Assembly: GCF_900101345.1 (NCBI RefSeq)
Contig: NZ_FMUX01000016.1
Span: 91,902 to 155,901, forward strand
Origin: Desulfoluna spongiiphila
GTDB lineage: Bacteria; Desulfobacterota; Desulfobacteria; Desulfobacterales; Desulfolunaceae
Direction of reading: 5' to 3'
DNA length: 64,000 nucleotides
Part shown: one piece after another, positions 61,503 to 64,000 of the stretch
Layout of the letters: the number at the start of each line of letters is the position of its first letter
How positions within the stretch are numbered: position 1 is the stretch's first letter
The notes under the pieces: generated by a model
The model's database searches: none
What the model saw: the letters and a program-made list of their open reading frames with translations, nothing else
What the model was told of the DNA's origin: nothing
Made by a program: the position numbers and the translations under genes

Positions 61503-63257
61503 ATGAAAGACGCACAGACACTCCGGGAGACCCTCCGCCGTATCGACGGCAGGGGGTACAAAGCGTACAAAGAGCTTCAAGGGACCTACGCCTTCGAGGC
61601 CTTCACCCTCTTCATCGACCATGTCCAGGGAGATCCCTTTGCCCAGCCCTCGCGTCTCCGGGTCCGGGTGGACCGAACCGCCTCCGGTTTTGACGCCTCT
61701 TTCACCTCCGGACCGAGCCGCACCGTGGCCCTCTGCGACTACCTGACACGGCTCTTTTCACGCACCGCGCGCCGCGTAACCAAAGGCATCCGAGGCACAG
61801 GCAAGGGGGGGCTCATCCTCATCGACACCCCGGCACAGGAGATCCTGCCCCGCACCGCCATGTCCGTCACAGATAATCACGTGGAGGCCCGCTTCTTTCT
61901 GGGGCTCCCCGCCTTCGGGCGCCGCATCGCCGGACGGGATGCCATGGAGATGCTCCTCTCGGAACTGCCGGCCATCGCCACCGAAGCCCTCTTTTTCAAA
62001 GAAGACCGGCGCGCCGCCCTCACCGCCCACGTGGAATGCTGCGAAGACGCCGATGCCCTGAGAGAAAAACTTTCCGCCCTAAATCGAGTAGCTTTTCTGG
62101 CCAACGGAGCCCTGCTCCCCCGGGCCAGCGGCATCGACCCCCGCCCCCTTGGCTCAGGAGCCATTCCCTTCTCCTCCCCGGCCACCCTGCGCATGGAGGT
62201 GGAGCTTCCCAACCGGGGCAAGGTGACGGGCATGGGCATCCCCGAGGGGGTCACCCTCATCGTCGGAGGCGGATTCCACGGGAAATCCACCCTCTTAAAC
62301 GCCCTGGAACTGGGTGTCTACAACCACATCCCCGGGGACGGCCGCGAGCTGGTCGTTACCCGGCCGGACGCCCTGAAAATCCGAGCAGCCGACGGCCGAA
62401 GCATCTCGGGGACGGACATCTCGCCTTTCATCAACAACCTCCCCTTCGGACGAAGCACCACGGCCTTTCACACCCAAAACGCCAGCGGCAGCACCTCCCA
62501 GGCCGCAGGGATCTGCGAAGGGATCGAAGCAGGGGCCCGGCTCCTCCTCCTTGATGAGGACACCTCCGCCACCAACTTCATGATCCGCGATGAAAAAATG
62601 CAGCACCTGGTGGCCTCGGAAAACGAACCCATCACCCCCTTCATCGACCGGGTCAAAGAACTCCACGACAGCCAGGGGGTCTCCACCATCCTTGTCATGG
62701 GCGGCTCCGGCGACTACTTTGCCACGGCCGATCATGTTATCCAGATGACGGACTATGCCCCCGAGGACGTCACCGAAAAAGCCCACGGTATCGCAAAGGA
62801 ACATGCCGATGGACGCATGGTGGAGACAACAGGCCCCTTGCGCCCCGTGACCCACCGCAGCCCGCGTCCCAAAAGCATCCCCCTTGAGGAGCGGCGGGGA
62901 CGGGTCAAAATCACCACCTACGGTCGCCACGAGATGGTCCTCGGCACCACCCGCATCACCTTTGACGACGTGGAGCAGATCGTGGAACCTTCCCAAACCC
63001 GCGCCCTGGCCCAGGCCGTTGCCATGGCAACCCCCCTCATGGACGGTGCCCGAACCCTCACAGACATCCTGGACCGGGTCATGGAGACAGTGGCGACCCA
63101 AGGCCTCGAATCCCTCTCCGACATCCTGCGGGGCGATCTGGCCGCCTTTCGAAAACTCGAACTCGCCGCCGTCATCAACCGCGCCCGAACATTAAAAACC
63201 GTGCCGTCTGAGGTCAACGGCGGACCCAAAAACATGCCTCCGGCGGCAAGGGACTGA
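61503..63257 (+). CDS. ABC-class ATPase, function unknown (COG3044 type)
   Basis: A 584-aa cytoplasmic protein. The first 230 residues are a family-specific domain (LRETLRRIDGRGYKAYKELQGTYAFEAFTLFIDHVQGDPFA). The Walker A loop follows (LIVGGGFHGKSTLLNALELGVY, near residue 258), then the signature-like FHTQNASGSTSQAAGICEGIEAG and Walker B LLLLDEDTSATNFM. This is the predicted ABC-class ATPase family related to RNase L inhibitor-like or MutS-like ATPases, of unknown role. The last residues NMPPAARD and the stop are encoded by a piece of the dispersed repeat (63236-63252), so the original C-terminus has been replaced. Confidence 0.85.
   Translation: MKDAQTLRETLRRIDGRGYKAYKELQGTYAFEAFTLFIDHVQGDPFAQPSRLRVRVDRTASGFDASFTSGPSRTVALCDYLTRLFSRTARRVTKGIRGTGKGGLILIDTPAQEILPRTAMSVTDNHVEARFFLGLPAFGRRIAGRDAMEMLLSELPAIATEALFFKEDRRAALTAHVECCEDADALREKLSALNRVAFLANGALLPRASGIDPRPLGSGAIPFSSPATLRMEVELPNRGKVTGMGIPEGVTLIVGGGFHGKSTLLNALELGVYNHIPGDGRELVVTRPDALKIRAADGRSISGTDISPFINNLPFGRSTTAFHTQNASGSTSQAAGICEGIEAGARLLLLDEDTSATNFMIRDEKMQHLVASENEPITPFIDRVKELHDSQGVSTILVMGGSGDYFATADHVIQMTDYAPEDVTEKAHGIAKEHADGRMVETTGPLRPVTHRSPRPKSIPLEERRGRVKITTYGRHEMVLGTTRITFDDVEQIVEPSQTRALAQAVAMATPLMDGARTLTDILDRVMETVATQGLESLSDILRGDLAAFRKLELAAVINRARTLKTVPSEVNGGPKNMPPAARD
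63236..63252 (+). repeat. Dispersed palindromic element, copy 13 (17-bp end fragment inside a gene)
   Basis: GCCTCCGGCGGCAAGGG: the left arm of the element in frame at the end of the ABC-class ATPase gene. It encodes the Pro-Pro-Ala-Ala-Arg tail. Confidence 0.7.
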
Positions 63258-63392
63258 ACCCCTTGACATGTGCTGACGGGCTACGCCCGTGAGTGGCGCC
63301 CCATGTGTGTTCGTGCCACTCACTGATCATCATTTTCTATTCACCAATCACGGCACGCAAACGCACCGACACGTTAGAAAGGAAACACCTGC

Positions 63393-63839
63393 ATGCAACT
63401 ACGCATCTGGCCACCGGCCTGGCTCACCCTCATGGCCGCCCTGGCCTTTGTCACCGATCGCCTGCTCCCGGGCCTGAGGCTTCCGGAAAGCCCCTTTTAC
63501 CTTACCGGCCCCATCCTCTGGGTGCCTGCCCTCTGGATCTTCTGGCATGCCGTCCGAAAGTTCCGGCAGGCCCACACCCCCACCCACCCCTTCACCCGTC
63601 CCAGGGCGTTTGTCGTCCGGGGCCCTTACCGCCAGACCAGGAACCCCATGTACGTGGTGGCCCTCATGGTCATGACCGGCTGGTGTGCGGTGCTGGGCAA
63701 CCCCGCCACCCTGCCCTTTGTCTGGGTGCTCAAAAAGGTCCTGTACCGGTTTGTCATCTGCGGGGAGGAAAAACTACTGGAAGAACTATTCGGGGAGATC
63801 TACCGGGACTATTGCCAAAAGGTCCCACGGTGGATTTAA
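63393..63839 (+). CDS. Isoprenylcysteine-carboxyl-methyltransferase-like membrane protein
   Basis: A 148-aa inner-membrane protein with about four helices. The C-terminal part has the signature RGPYRQTRNPMYVVALMVMTGW and then EEKLLEELFGEIYRDYCQKVPRWI, which define the ICMT/PEMT-like phospholipid-methyltransferase family (SAM binding near the RNPMY motif). Substrate unknown; bacterial members methylate lipids or small molecules. GAAAGGAAA lies before the ATG. It follows the ABC-class ATPase gene by about 135 bp on the same strand and may be co-transcribed. Confidence 0.87.
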   Translation: MQLRIWPPAWLTLMAALAFVTDRLLPGLRLPESPFYLTGPILWVPALWIFWHAVRKFRQAHTPTHPFTRPRAFVVRGPYRQTRNPMYVVALMVMTGWCAVLGNPATLPFVWVLKKVLYRFVICGEEKLLEELFGEIYRDYCQKVPRWI

Positions 63840-63866
63840 GAAATGCAGTAAAAAATCAAAAAAAAT

Positions 63867-64000
63867 GCCTCCGGCGGCGAGGTGTGCCACCTCGAAAGCA
63901 GGTTGCGATTGCGTTTTCCCCTTCGTTCCTCAGGGAAAATCACATTCGCCTTTGATTTCGATTGGCCTGAATTTGCTTTTTAAAACCTGTTTATTAAACT
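63867..64000 (+). repeat. Dispersed palindromic element, copy 14 (cut by the window end)
   Basis: Starts GCCTCCGGCGGCGAGGTGTGCCACCTCG and continues through the central GCGATTGCGTTTTCCCC stem and CCTGTTTATTAAACT to the last base of the window. It begins 28 bp after the stop of the methyltransferase-like gene. Confidence 0.92.

Noticed and set aside
1..64000. CRISPR array
   Set aside because: The repeated sequences are dispersed palindromic elements without regular spacers; no array of short direct repeats was seen.

Overview
The window comes from a GC-rich, Gram-negative anaerobe, most likely one of the Desulfobacterota (sulfate-reducer relatives). The evidence is indirect. There is a type IV pilus minor-pilin operon with a PilY1-like tip protein, a TonB-dependent receptor, LolA/LolB-like and RND outer-envelope genes, redox proteins typical of strict anaerobes, and a large family of GC-rich intergenic palindromic repeats. 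The genus is inference only; a Desulfoluna-like organism would fit.

Layout. (1) 1-3542, minus strand: the end of a surface-carbohydrate-type operon (Rossmann-fold dehydrogenase cut by the window edge, split transketolase, GT-A glycosyltransferase). (2) 3543-4976: gene-poor DNA with a possible transposase relic and a perfect dyad. (3) 4977-14754, plus strand: nine tightly packed genes that read as one operon. They are a DUF6064 membrane protein, a PyrK-like flavo/iron-sulfur protein, an FAD oxidoreductase, a two-P-loop NTPase, a TonB-dependent receptor, an O-methyltransferase and a complete NitT/TauT-type ABC importer. This is the best candidate for an undescribed system: uptake of a small molecule across both membranes coupled to redox and methyl-transfer chemistry. 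(4) 15347-21790, minus: trmO, then the minor-pilin operon (fimT/gspH, pilW, pilV, pilX, pilY1 and a small exported protein). (5) 23144-33200, minus: alpha-2-macroglobulin-like protein, TPR protein, aspartokinase, acetate transporter, DUF4136 lipoprotein. (6) 33513-37771, plus: AraC regulator, EamA exporter, lipoprotein, polytopic membrane protein. (7) tRNA-Arg(TCT), then rpoH, a TPR lipoprotein and a LolB-like lipoprotein. (8) 42940-53794: ParB-like protein, ABC-F ATPase, PEP-synthase-like protein with a flavin-type partner, TetR regulator, chemoreceptor, YqgE, ManC. (9) 54108-63839: Pycsar-effector-like membrane protein, YkgJ-type cysteine-cluster protein, a TetR / LolA-like / beta-barrel / MMPL-RND envelope module, an ABC-class ATPase and an isoprenylcysteine-methyltransferase-like protein.

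A dispersed element of about 160-190 bp, bounded by GCCTCCGGCGGC and its inverted complement and full of nested hairpins, occurs at least 12 times, whole or in pieces. It lies almost always just after a stop codon and is present in both orientations. In one case it supplies the last codons of a gene. It marks many operon borders and is the other main unexplained feature.
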